From BP-191 sp035940575 (GTDB taxonomy: Bacteria; Actinomycetota; Actinomycetes; BP-191): a stretch of DNA of 64,000 nt. Every line of letters starts with the position of its first letter. The stretch's first letter is position 1. The position numbers were made by a program, and so were the translations under genes. The stretch spans positions 1 through 64,000 of the forward strand of contig DASZER010000044.1 of NCBI GenBank assembly GCA_035940575.1. Reading direction: 5' to 3'. Shown here piece after piece: positions 24,321-32,331 of the stretch. The notes under the pieces are model-generated. The model had not been told where the DNA came from. It worked only from the letters and a program-made list of their open reading frames with translations, and ran no database searches.

Positions 24321-24920
24321 ATGGGCGACGCGATCACGAGCCTGCGCGAGGACCACCGCCGGGTGGAGAAGCTGTTCAAGGAGTTCGAGAAGCTCGAGAA
24401 GGCCGACGCGCCGGCGGCGCAGAAGCGCAAGGTCGTCGCCGAGGTGATCCGCGAGCTCGCCGAGCACGCGTGGATCGAGGAGCAGGTCTTCTACCCCGAG
24501 GTGCGGGCGCAGGTCGAGGACGCGGAGGACGTCGTTCTCGAAGGGCTCGAGGAGCACCACATCGTGAAGTGGACGCTCTCGGAGCTCGAGGGGATGAAGG
24601 GCGACGAGGAGCGCTTCGACGCGAAGATGACGGTGCTCATCGAGAGCGTGCGCCACCACGTGGAGGAGGAAGAGGGGGAGATGTTCCCCAAGGTCCGCGA
24701 GGTGATCAAGCGCAAGGCCCTCACGGAGCTGGGCGAGCGGATGGACGCGGCCCGCGCCGGCGCGCCGTCGTCGCCCCAGCCGAAGGCGCCCGACGAGCCT
24801 CCCGCGCCGCCGTCGGGGACGTCCTCGACGGGTGGCGGCGAGGCCTCGCTGACCGACCGCCCGAAGGAGAAGGGCGGCCTCCTCGGGCGCCGTCGCCAGA
24901 AGAGCGGCGCCAAGGCATAG
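24321..24920 (+). CDS. Hemerythrin HHE-domain protein
   Basis: 199 aa. The N-terminal 130 residues form a four-helix HHE domain with the iron ligands HxxxE/HxxxxD-type pattern visible: DHRRVEKLF, EHAWIEEQVFYPEV, LEEHHIVKW and RHHVEEEEGEMFP. The remaining 70 residues are Pro/Ser/Gly-rich and end in a basic GRRRQKSGAKA tail. Such proteins bind O2, NO or peroxide at a di-iron centre. Ribosome site AGAGGA precedes the ATG. It is 10 bases from the F420 gene, suggesting a redox pair. Confidence 0.88.
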   Translation: MGDAITSLREDHRRVEKLFKEFEKLEKADAPAAQKRKVVAEVIRELAEHAWIEEQVFYPEVRAQVEDAEDVVLEGLEEHHIVKWTLSELEGMKGDEERFDAKMTVLIESVRHHVEEEEGEMFPKVREVIKRKALTELGERMDAARAGAPSSPQPKAPDEPPAPPSGTSSTGGGEASLTDRPKEKGGLLGRRRQKSGAKA

Positions 24921-24930
24921 GGCCGAAGGT

Positions 24931-24952
24931 CCCGAAGCGGCTACGCTTCGGG
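24931..24952 (+). promoter_or_regulatory. Perfect inverted repeat over the -10 box of the response regulator
   Basis: cccgaagcg-gcta-cgcttcggg (9-bp arms, 4-base spacer). The -10 TACGCT (24942-24947) lies inside it and the ATG is two bases beyond its end. It is either an operator for autoregulation or a terminator for the hemerythrin gene; the absence of a U tract favours an operator. Confidence 0.5.
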
Positions 24953-24954
24953 CC

Positions 24955-25605
24955 ATGATCGGCCAGAGCACGCGCGTCTATCTCGTGGACGACGCTGAGC
25001 TGGTCCGCCGCGGCATCGTGGACCTGCTCCGGGGGACGAGCGAGTTCAGCGTCGTCGGCGAGGCGACCTCGGCGGCAGAGGCACTGGCGCAGCTCCCGCT
25101 GCTGCGCCCCGACGTCGCCGTCATCGAGGCGCGCCTGCCCGACGGCAGCGGCATCGACGTGTGCCGTGAGATCCGGCTGCGCGTGCCCGAGGTCAACGTC
25201 CTCATGCTGTCGACGCTGGACAGCGACGACGCGCTGTTCGACTCGATCATCGCGGGCGCCGCCGGGTACCTGCTCAAGAACATCGGCGGCAACGACCTCG
25301 TCGAGAACCTGCGCACCGTCGCCGCCGGCCGGTCGCTGCTCGACCCCGCCATCACGTCCCGCGTCCTCCAGCGCCTCCGCGAGGGCAACGAGCGCGAGGA
25401 ACGGCTCGGCAAGCTCACCGACCAGGAGCGCCGCATCCTGGAGCTGATCGGCCAGGGCCTCACGAACCGCCAGATCGCCGAGGAGATCCACCTCGCCGAG
25501 AAGACGGTCAAGAACTACGTCTCGAACATGCTCGCGAAGCTCGGCATGGAGCGCCGCACGCAGGCGGCGGCGTACGCCGCGCGCCTGTCCGACCGCCAGC
25601 CGTAG
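24955..25605 (+). CDS. NarL/LuxR-family response regulator with Glu in place of the phosphoacceptor Asp
   Basis: 216 aa. The receiver domain has acidic pocket residues (VDDAE, residues 11-15) and the conserved Lys (GYLLKN). The phosphoacceptor position in VAVIEARLPDGSG is Glu58 (codon GAG) where the family has Asp. The C-terminal LuxR helix-turn-helix is intact (LTNRQIAEEIHLAEKTVKNY). It is closest in style to DevR/DosR regulators. Glu may mimic phosphorylation and lock it active. No histidine kinase lies next to it. The leaderless start is 7 bases after TACGCT, within a palindrome. Confidence 0.9.
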   Translation: MIGQSTRVYLVDDAELVRRGIVDLLRGTSEFSVVGEATSAAEALAQLPLLRPDVAVIEARLPDGSGIDVCREIRLRVPEVNVLMLSTLDSDDALFDSIIAGAAGYLLKNIGGNDLVENLRTVAAGRSLLDPAITSRVLQRLREGNEREERLGKLTDQERRILELIGQGLTNRQIAEEIHLAEKTVKNYVSNMLAKLGMERRTQAAAYAARLSDRQP

Positions 25606-25631
25606 CCGCCGCGTCTGCGAGGATCCGCGGC

Positions 25632-25871
25632 ATGAGACCCCTCCTCCTCGCCCTCGCTGCGGCCGCCGCCCTCTCGGCCGCCGTACCCGCTTCCGCCGTG
25701 CCGCCCTGCTCGCAGGTGCCGTGCGTCTACACGTACGACGCGAACGTCTGCGTCCACGAGCAGCCCTCGACCGAGGTGTGGCGGACGACGTGCGCCGGCG
25801 CGGACGGGTTCGAGTCGTGCAGGTACAGCTACGGCAGCGACTTCTGCACGCGGCTGCCCGGCGACGAGTGA
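25632..25871 (+). CDS. Small secreted cysteine-rich protein
   Basis: 79 aa. Clear signal peptide (MRPLLLALAAAAALSAAVPASA). The mature peptide of about 57 residues has six cysteines (PPCSQVPC, NVCVHE, TTCAGA, ESCRYS, DFCTRL), enough for three disulfides. It is acidic and aromatic-rich. No family recognised. It follows the response regulator by 26 bases and may be cotranscribed with it. Confidence 0.65.
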   Translation: MRPLLLALAAAAALSAAVPASAVPPCSQVPCVYTYDANVCVHEQPSTEVWRTTCAGADGFESCRYSYGSDFCTRLPGDE

Positions 25872-25920
25872 CCCGTCCGGGGGGTACGCCGCGCCGGGCG
25901 CCGTGCCGATGCCTCACGTC

Positions 25921-26226
25921 ATGAGGCGGTGCGGGGGGTGCGACGCGGCGGTGGCGGACACCGCCCGCTGGTGCTCGCTGTGCCACACCCGCTTCGACGC
26001 GCCGCCGCCGCCCGTCGCGAAGCCGCCGCCGGAGTTCTCCCGCTGGCGCGGCAACGAGGTCACCCTCGGCGGCCGCGCGCGGCTGGTGTGGACGGCCGTG
26101 ATCCTGCTGCTGCCCCTGTGGTTCCTCGCGTACGCCGGGGCGTTCGGGATCGTCGGCGCCGTGGGCTGGTGGTTCTGCGTGGCGCCTGTCGCGCTGCGCG
26201 ACGTCTGGAGGCGCGCGCGGCTGTGA
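25921..26226 (+). CDS. Zinc-ribbon membrane protein
   Basis: About 101 aa from ATG 25921 (an in-frame GTG at 25903 and an ATG at 25909 are alternatives). The N-terminus is a CxxC...CxxC zinc ribbon (RRCGGCDAAV...RWCSLCHTRF), then a Pro-rich linker (DAPPPPVAKPPPEFSRWRG), then a hydrophobic hairpin of two helices (about 57-92). Its stop abuts the msrB stop directly (26226/26227). Function unknown; a membrane-tethered ribbon could bind nucleic acid or a partner protein. Confidence 0.65.
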   Translation: MRRCGGCDAAVADTARWCSLCHTRFDAPPPPVAKPPPEFSRWRGNEVTLGGRARLVWTAVILLLPLWFLAYAGAFGIVGAVGWWFCVAPVALRDVWRRARL

Positions 26227-26652
26227 CTACGCCGTGACGGGCGCGGGGAGCGGCTCGCTCTCGGGGACGTGCCGCATCGCGGCGGAGTTCATGCAGTAGC
26301 GCAGCCCCGTCGGCGGCGGCCCGTCGTCGAACACGTGGCCGAGGTGCCCGTCGCAGCGCGCGCAGCGCACCTCGACGCGGACCATGAGCCACGACCTGTC
26401 CTCGTACGTCGTCACGGAGTCGTCGCTCACCGGCTGGGTGAACGACGGCCACCCCGTGCCGCTCTCGAACTTCTCCCCGCTCTTGAACAGCGGGTTGAGG
26501 CACCCCGCGCAGACGTACGTCCCCGGGTCGTGGGTGCCGACGAAGCAGCCGGTCCCCGCGCGCTCGGTGCCGTGCCGCCGCAGCACGTCGTACTCCTCGG
26601 GCGTCAGCCGCGCCCGCCACTCCTCGTCGGTCAGTACGAGCTTGTCCGCCAT
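26227..26652 (-). CDS. msrB: Peptide-methionine (R)-S-oxide reductase
   Basis: 141 aa, full length. Zinc-binding CxxC pairs (CAGCLNPLF and CARCDGHLGHVF) and the catalytic RYCMNSAAMR (Cys near residue 119) are intact, along with SGTGWPSFTQP. It repairs oxidised methionine in proteins with thioredoxin. ATG 26652 lies 6 bases after TACGCT (plus 26659-26664), so the mRNA is probably leaderless even though the promoter is inside the upstream gene. Confidence 0.96.
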   Translation of the reverse strand: MADKLVLTDEEWRARLTPEEYDVLRRHGTERAGTGCFVGTHDPGTYVCAGCLNPLFKSGEKFESGTGWPSFTQPVSDDSVTTYEDRSWLMVRVEVRCARCDGHLGHVFDDGPPPTGLRYCMNSAAMRHVPESEPLPAPVTA

Positions 26653-27071
26653 GCCGCCAGCGTAGGCGCGCCGCGCGGGGACGGCACGTGGAAGGGGTCC
26701 GCGCGCGGCGGCGCCTTGAGGTCCGCGCGCGGGCAGGTGGCGAGCGTGAGGCCCGCCCAGCCGAGCGCGTCGTCGCAGAGCCGGTCGACGGTCCAGCCGT
26801 GCTCGGCGCCCCACGGCGTGATCGACGCCTTGTAGACCGTGATCTCGTTGCGGCGCGGCTCGTCGTAGACGACCGCCATCGAGCCGACGAGGTGCGCGCC
26901 GCCGCGGCTGCCGTTCGGGCCGTCCCACGGCCTGTCGAAGCGCTGCCACATCCCCGGCGTCGCGCTCCACAGCCCGTGGCGGGAGACGTCGTGGCGTTCG
27001 AGGCAGCGCAGGATCTCGGTCGCGGCCCCGATGCCGAGGACCGCGGCCGGCCTGATCACCGTCTCGATCAC
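26631..27071 (-). CDS. Conserved-looking protein of unknown function
   Basis: 146 aa, GTG start. Globular composition with several Trp (HGLWSATPGMWQRFDRPWDG, ASITPWGAEHGWTVD), no signal or membrane segment. The C-terminal 7 codons overlap the start of msrB in another frame. Reading frame composition is coding-like along the whole length. Not recognised. It lies between the AceE-like gene and msrB on the same strand. Confidence 0.6.
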   Translation of the reverse strand: MIETVIRPAAVLGIGAATEILRCLERHDVSRHGLWSATPGMWQRFDRPWDGPNGSRGGAHLVGSMAVVYDEPRRNEITVYKASITPWGAEHGWTVDRLCDDALGWAGLTLATCPRADLKAPPRADPFHVPSPRGAPTLAAWRTSSY

Positions 27072-27122
27072 GCTCTACGGATCGGCGCCGCGCGAGGCGC
27101 GTGCGGCCACCCACACGGGTGA

Positions 27123-29378
27123 CTACACGTCGAGCAGGTCCAGCGCCGCCTCGACGACCGCGCGCGTGTCGATGCCGTGCAGCCGGTACAGGTCGCCGAC
27201 CGCGCCCGCCTGCCCGAAGCGGCTGACGCCGAGACAGGTCACCTCCGCGCGCGTCGCCGCGCCGAGGAACGCCAGCGTGTGCGGGTGGCCGTCGAGCACC
27301 GTCACGAGCGGCGTGCCGTTGCCGAGGACGCGGTCGACCACCGTCTCGTCGACGCCGTGCGCGAGCGTCTCCGGGAGCAGGCCGCGCCGCGCCTGCACGC
27401 TGCGCCAGAGGCGGTCGTACGACGACACGACCACGACGCCCGCGTCGACGCCGAGGCCGGACAGCTCATCGGCCGCCGCGACCGCGTCGGGCACGACGGC
27501 CCCGACCGCGACGAGCGTCACGTCGTTGCCGTCGCGGAGGCGGTACGCGCCGGCCAGCACGTCGCGGCGCCGCTGCTCGTCCAGCGTGCCCGCGAGCGAC
27601 TGGTCGACCGGGCGCGTGGTGAGGCGGATGTACGCGCCCTCGCCGTCGGCGCGCCCGAGGCGCGACAGCGCATGCAGCAGCACCCACTCGAGGTCCTGCG
27701 CGAACGCCGGCTCCCACGCCGTCACGCCCGGCTGCTCCAGGCCGATCGACGGCGTGATGACGCTCTGGTGCGCGCCGCCCTCGGCGGCCAGCGTCACGCC
27801 CGACGGCGTGCCGACGAGGATCGACTGGCCGCCGCCGTAGACGCCGAACGCCCACGGCTCCAGCGCCCGCGCGACGAACGGGTCGTACACCGTCCCGATC
27901 GGCAGCAACGGCTCGCCCGCCGTCATCCACGTCGCGCCCAGCTCGCCGAGCAGGCCGACGAGGTTGGTCTCCGCGATGCCGAGCTCGATGTGCTGCCCTC
28001 GCTGGCTCTCCTTCCAGCGCATCAGGATGTCCGTCGCGTCGGCGAACCAGTCGTTGCGGTCCTCCGGCGCCCAGACGCCGACCTTGTTGATCCAGCCGCC
28101 GGTGTTGGTGCTGCTCGCCACGTCGGGCGAGACCGTGACGACACGCGCGGCGACCTCCGGGGCCTCGCGCGTGAGGTCCACGAGCACGCGGCCGAGGACG
28201 GCCTGCGTCGCCTGCTCTCCCTTGTACGGGCGCCCGAGCTCGGTCGGCACGTCGGGCACCTTGCCGTCGCCGAGCGGCGCGCGGTCCAGGCGCGCGGCGA
28301 CGTCGCGGCAGAGCGCGGCGGCGGCGCTGTCCTCGGCGAACGGCGCCCACGGGTCCTCGACGCTCGTGCCGAGGCGTTCGGCCAGCTCCGCGTACTGCGC
28401 GGCCGTCAGGAGCGCGGAGTGGTTGGCGGGGTGGCCCTCGATCGGCAGGCCCCAGCCCTTGATCGTGTACGCGAACATCACGGTCGGCCGGTCGTCCGCC
28501 ACGGCGTCGTAGGCGGCCTTGAGCTCGTCGAGGTCGTGGCCGCCGAGGTCGCGCAGCGCGCGGGCGACGTCGTCGTCGGAGAGGTCGTCCAGCACCTTCT
28601 TCACCCGGAGGCGCTCGCTCAGGGTCTCGGACGGCGCGCGGAGCAGGGACTGGTACTCCTCGTTGCCCATCTCGTCGATGCGCTTGCGCAGGGCGTTGCC
28701 GCCCTTCTTCGCGAACAGCGACTGGAGCAGGCGCCCGTACTTCACCGGGAGCACCTGCCAGCCTGCCGCCTCGAACATCCGCATCAGCCGCGTCGCGGCG
28801 ATGTCGGGGACGACGCGGTCGAGCGACTGGCGGTTGAGGTCCACGACCCACAGCACCTCGCCGAGGCGCGGCACCACCGGGTCCGCGATGCACTCCCACA
28901 CCGCGCCCTCGTCCAGCTCGGCGTCGCCGAGCAGGCTGATCTGCCGCCCGCCGCGAGGCGTGTCGAAGTGGGTCGCGAGGTAGCGCCGCGCGACCGCGCC
29001 CCAGACGGGCGCCGTCGCCCCGATGCCGACGGAGCCGGTGGAGTAGTCGGGCTGGTCCGGGTCCTTGGTGCGCGAGGGGTACGGCTGCAGCCCGCCGAGC
29101 TCGCGCAGGCGCGGCAGGTACGACGCGTCGAGCCGCCCGAGCAGGTACGAGATCGCGTGGAACACCGGCGACGCGTGCGGCTTCACGCTGACCCGGTCCT
29201 CGGGCCGCAGCACCTCGAACCAGAGCGAGGTCATCAACGACACCATCGACGCGCTCGACGCCTGGTGCCCCCCGACCTTGATGCCGGAGGGGTTGGGGCG
29301 GGCGTTGGCCGCGTGGACCATCGACGTCGCGAGCCAGAGCACGCGGCGTTCGACCTCGCGGAGGGCGTCGTCGGTCAC
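27123..29378 (-). CDS. AceE-like thiamine-diphosphate dehydrogenase E1 (transketolase superfamily)
   Basis: About 751 aa from GTG 29378, chosen because GGGAGGA lies just upstream; a GTG 18 bases earlier is possible. Blocks shared with homodimeric pyruvate dehydrogenase E1 are clear: SVKPHASPVFHAISYLLG, GGLQPYPSRTKD, STGSVGIGA and the ThDP/Mg motif GDAELDEGAVWE...VVDLN. The pyrimidine-binding part has ELGIAETNLVGLLGELG. It is about 130 residues shorter than classical AceE (near 890), and no E2/E3 genes are adjacent. It may act on another 2-oxo acid or be a transketolase-type enzyme. Confidence 0.85.
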   Translation of the reverse strand: MTDDALREVERRVLWLATSMVHAANARPNPSGIKVGGHQASSASMVSLMTSLWFEVLRPEDRVSVKPHASPVFHAISYLLGRLDASYLPRLRELGGLQPYPSRTKDPDQPDYSTGSVGIGATAPVWGAVARRYLATHFDTPRGGRQISLLGDAELDEGAVWECIADPVVPRLGEVLWVVDLNRQSLDRVVPDIAATRLMRMFEAAGWQVLPVKYGRLLQSLFAKKGGNALRKRIDEMGNEEYQSLLRAPSETLSERLRVKKVLDDLSDDDVARALRDLGGHDLDELKAAYDAVADDRPTVMFAYTIKGWGLPIEGHPANHSALLTAAQYAELAERLGTSVEDPWAPFAEDSAAAALCRDVAARLDRAPLGDGKVPDVPTELGRPYKGEQATQAVLGRVLVDLTREAPEVAARVVTVSPDVASSTNTGGWINKVGVWAPEDRNDWFADATDILMRWKESQRGQHIELGIAETNLVGLLGELGATWMTAGEPLLPIGTVYDPFVARALEPWAFGVYGGGQSILVGTPSGVTLAAEGGAHQSVITPSIGLEQPGVTAWEPAFAQDLEWVLLHALSRLGRADGEGAYIRLTTRPVDQSLAGTLDEQRRRDVLAGAYRLRDGNDVTLVAVGAVVPDAVAAADELSGLGVDAGVVVVSSYDRLWRSVQARRGLLPETLAHGVDETVVDRVLGNGTPLVTVLDGHPHTLAFLGAATRAEVTCLGVSRFGQAGAVGDLYRLHGIDTRAVVEAALDLLDV

Positions 29379-29400
29379 GGCGACATCCTCCCGCACCCGG

Positions 29401-30219
29401 TCAGGGTGCCGGGGGCGGAGTCCAGATCGTGAGGTTCTCGCGGATCGCGTCGTAGTACGTCCGCGTCGCGGTGCCGCCGGAGGCGTTCCACAGCATCATG
29501 CCGCCGGTGTTGCCCGTGCCCTGCTGCGTCTCCCACGCCGCGACCTGCGCGACGGTGTCGATCGGGGTGCTCTGGTCGCCGGAGCAGCAGGAGACGCCCA
29601 CCAGCACCTTCGCGCCGCCGAGGACGTCGGCGTACTGCTGCCAGAGCGCGAGCTGTCCCTGGTAGTCGTCCCAGTACGCCATCGTGCTCACCCAGTCGAA
29701 CGCGTCGCCGACCTGCTCCAGCCACGGCAGGTCGCGGGTCGGGACGTACGACACGCACGACAGCAGCCCCGACGTGCCCAGCGCCGCGCGCAGCTCCTTC
29801 ACGACCTCGACGAACACCGGACCCGGCTGGTCGGAGTCCTCGTTGTCGATGTCGATGCCGTCGCAGCCGAGCGTGTCGACGAACAGCGTCACCGCGTTCC
29901 GCGCGAACGTCGCCGGGTCGGGGACGTCGTTCCAGCCGACGGGCGGGTTGGGCGTGCCGATGATCGACGCGGTCACCTTGATGCCCGCCTGGTGCAGCGC
30001 CGCGACCCCGGCCTGCGTGTACTGCCAGTCGTGCGACTGGCTCATGCCGAAGCACGTGGTGAGCATGTTGCTCGGGAACAGGTTGTAGAACGCGATCGTG
30101 ACCACGTCGACCGGCATGGTCGCCACGTCGGCCAGCTCGATCCCCGTACCGCCCTGGTCCACGCTCTCCACGTAGCCGAGCCAGTACGCCTGCACCATCG
30201 GACGCGACGCGAGCGACAT
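29401..30219 (-). CDS. Glycoside hydrolase family 18 (chitinase-like) protein without signal peptide
   Basis: 272 aa. The catalytic DGxDxDxE motif is intact (CDGIDIDNE, catalytic Glu127), and preceding KVTASIIGTPNPP and later FDWVSTMAYWDDYQG fit the GH18 barrel. GH18 enzymes cleave beta-1,4 GlcNAc linkages using substrate-assisted catalysis. Start ATG 30219 has GAAGGGGGA upstream. There is no N-terminal signal, which is unusual for a chitinase; it may act in the cytoplasm, be released by lysis or use another route. It ends only 22 bases before the AceE-like start. Confidence 0.85.
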   Translation of the reverse strand: MSLASRPMVQAYWLGYVESVDQGGTGIELADVATMPVDVVTIAFYNLFPSNMLTTCFGMSQSHDWQYTQAGVAALHQAGIKVTASIIGTPNPPVGWNDVPDPATFARNAVTLFVDTLGCDGIDIDNEDSDQPGPVFVEVVKELRAALGTSGLLSCVSYVPTRDLPWLEQVGDAFDWVSTMAYWDDYQGQLALWQQYADVLGGAKVLVGVSCCSGDQSTPIDTVAQVAAWETQQGTGNTGGMMLWNASGGTATRTYYDAIRENLTIWTPPPAP

Positions 30220-30306
30220 CGCGGTCCCCCTTCCCCCGGTTCGCGATGCGAGGCGCCATCGTGCGTCCGCCGTCATGGGACCGCAAGGGTCGCCTACGGT
30301 GGCAGG

Positions 30307-32331
30307 GTGCGGGGACACGGCGGGCGGGGCTTCCGCGCGGACATCGAGGGGCTGCGCGCGGTCGCGGTCGTCGCGGTCGTGCTGTTCCACGCGGGGGTGC
30401 CGGGAACGTCCGGCGGCTACGTCGGCGTGGACGTGTTCTTCGTGCTCTCCGGCTTCCTCATCACCGGCCTGCTGTGGCGCGAGGTCGGCGAGCGCGGGCG
30501 GGTGGACCTCGCGCGCTTCTACGCCCGCCGCGTACGCCGCCTCCTCCCCGCCGCCGCGCTCGTCGTCGCGGGGACCGTGGGGCTGTCGGCGCTGTTCCTC
30601 TCGCCGCTGCGCGCGGCCGACGTCGCGCGGGACGGCCTCGCCTCCGCGCTCTACGCCGCCAACTACCGCTTCGCGTCGGCCGCGACCGACTACTTCGCCG
30701 CGACCGAGCCCTCGCCGCTGCTGCACTTCTGGTCCCTCGCGGTCGAGGAGCAGTTCTACGTCGTCTGGCCGCTGCTGCTCGTCGCCGCCCGCCGCCGCGC
30801 GGCGTACGCGCTCGGCGCGGTCGTCGTCGTGTCGTTCGTCGCGTGCGTGTGGCTGACCGGCGACGCGAAGCAGTGGGCGTTCTTCTCGCTGCCGACCCGC
30901 GCGTGGGAGCTCGGCGCGGGCGGGCTCGTCGCGCTGGCCGCGCCGCGCCTGCGGACGCTGCGCCCCGCCGTCGCGACGGTCCTCGGCTGGGCGGGCCTCG
31001 CGGCGATCCTGCTGGCGGTCGTGACGTACGACGACCGCACGGCGTTCCCCGGACCGGCCGCCGCGCTGCCGGTGCTCGGCACCGTCGCCGTCGTCGTCGC
31101 CGGCTGCGCGAGCACCCGCCGCGGCGTCGCGTCGCTGCTCGGCCGCGCGGTGCCGCGCGCGATCGGGCGGGTGTCGTACTCGTGGTACCTGTGGCACTTC
31201 CCCGTGCTGATCCTGGCGGCGCCGTCGTCGTGGGTGGTCGGCGCTCCGCTCGCGGTCGCGACGGTCGTGCCGGCGGCGCTGACGCTGCGGTTCGTCGAGA
31301 ACCCCGTCCGCTTCTCCCGCACGCTCTCGACCCGCCGCAGCCTCGCGCTCGGCGTCGCGCTGACGGGCGTCGCGACCGCGGCCGCGCTGGGGACGGGCGT
31401 CGCGCTGCCGGAGCCGGAGGGGGACGTCACGGCCGCGGCGGCGCCCGCGCTCACGGCGGCCCCCACGACGGGCGCGACGGCCGCGCCGACGCTCGCGGAC
31501 GTGGTCGCGCGGCAGGTCGAGGCGGCGACGCGCACGGCGAGCGTTCCGAAGAATCTGGAGCCGAGCCTCACCCGCGCGCGGTCGGACAAGCCGAGGCACG
31601 TCAACGACGGCTGCCACCTGTCGTACGAGCGGACGAGGCCCGGGCGGTGCACGTACGGCACGGGCGCCGACGCGATCCTGCTGACCGGCGACTCGCACGC
31701 GGGGCAGTGGTTCCCGGCGATCGAGGGCGTCGCGAAGAGCAAGGGCTGGCGGCTGCTCGCGATGACCAAGTCGACGTGCCCGCCGTTCGCGCTGGACGTG
31801 TTCTCGCCGGTGCTCGGGCGCGCCTACCGCGAGTGCGCGGCGTTCCGCGCGGAGGTGCTCGCGCGGGTCCGCGCCGAGCGGCCCAAGGTCGTCGTGCTCG
31901 GCGCGGCGCGGCACTACGAGGAGCGGCTCTACGGCTTCGCGCCCTACGGCGCCGAGTGGCTCGCCGCGATGGCCGCGACCGTGAAGGAGGTCGAGGCGAC
32001 GGGCGCGCGGGTCGTCGTGCTCGGCCCGACGCCGCGCACGCGCGGCAACGTCCCCGACTGCCTCGCCGGCCACCTCGACCGCGCGGGCTCGTGCATGCGG
32101 GACGTGGCGAGCGCGTTCGACAGGTCAGGGATCGACGCGGAACGTGCCGCCGTCACCGAGGCCGGCGGTGCCTACCTCGACGTCCAGCCACTGCTCTGCG
32201 GCCGCAACGCCTGCCCTGTCGTCGTGGGCACGATGCTCGTCTACAGGGACGACAACCACCTCACGACCGTCTACCCCGCCTGGCTCGCCCCCGCCGTCGG
32301 CGAGGGGATCGACGCGGCGCTCCACCCCTGA
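30307..32331 (+). CDS. Acyltransferase-3 / SGNH fusion (OafA/YrhL-like O-acetyltransferase)
   Basis: 674 aa. The N-terminal ten-helix acyltransferase-3 domain begins RADIEGLRAVAVVAVVLFHAG with GGYVGVDVFFVLSGFLIT, and HFWSLAVEEQFYVVWP is present. A Thr/Ala linker (about 380-410) leads to an extracellular SGNH domain with TGDSHAGQW and the late DNHLT (Asp-His pair). Such fusions O-acetylate peptidoglycan or surface polysaccharides. GTG 30307 is 6 bases after TACGGT, so leaderless. The last 207 bases overlap the opposite-strand MFS gene. Confidence 0.92.
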   Translation: MRGHGGRGFRADIEGLRAVAVVAVVLFHAGVPGTSGGYVGVDVFFVLSGFLITGLLWREVGERGRVDLARFYARRVRRLLPAAALVVAGTVGLSALFLSPLRAADVARDGLASALYAANYRFASAATDYFAATEPSPLLHFWSLAVEEQFYVVWPLLLVAARRRAAYALGAVVVVSFVACVWLTGDAKQWAFFSLPTRAWELGAGGLVALAAPRLRTLRPAVATVLGWAGLAAILLAVVTYDDRTAFPGPAAALPVLGTVAVVVAGCASTRRGVASLLGRAVPRAIGRVSYSWYLWHFPVLILAAPSSWVVGAPLAVATVVPAALTLRFVENPVRFSRTLSTRRSLALGVALTGVATAAALGTGVALPEPEGDVTAAAAPALTAAPTTGATAAPTLADVVARQVEAATRTASVPKNLEPSLTRARSDKPRHVNDGCHLSYERTRPGRCTYGTGADAILLTGDSHAGQWFPAIEGVAKSKGWRLLAMTKSTCPPFALDVFSPVLGRAYRECAAFRAEVLARVRAERPKVVVLGAARHYEERLYGFAPYGAEWLAAMAATVKEVEATGARVVVLGPTPRTRGNVPDCLAGHLDRAGSCMRDVASAFDRSGIDAERAAVTEAGGAYLDVQPLLCGRNACPVVVGTMLVYRDDNHLTTVYPAWLAPAVGEGIDAALHP

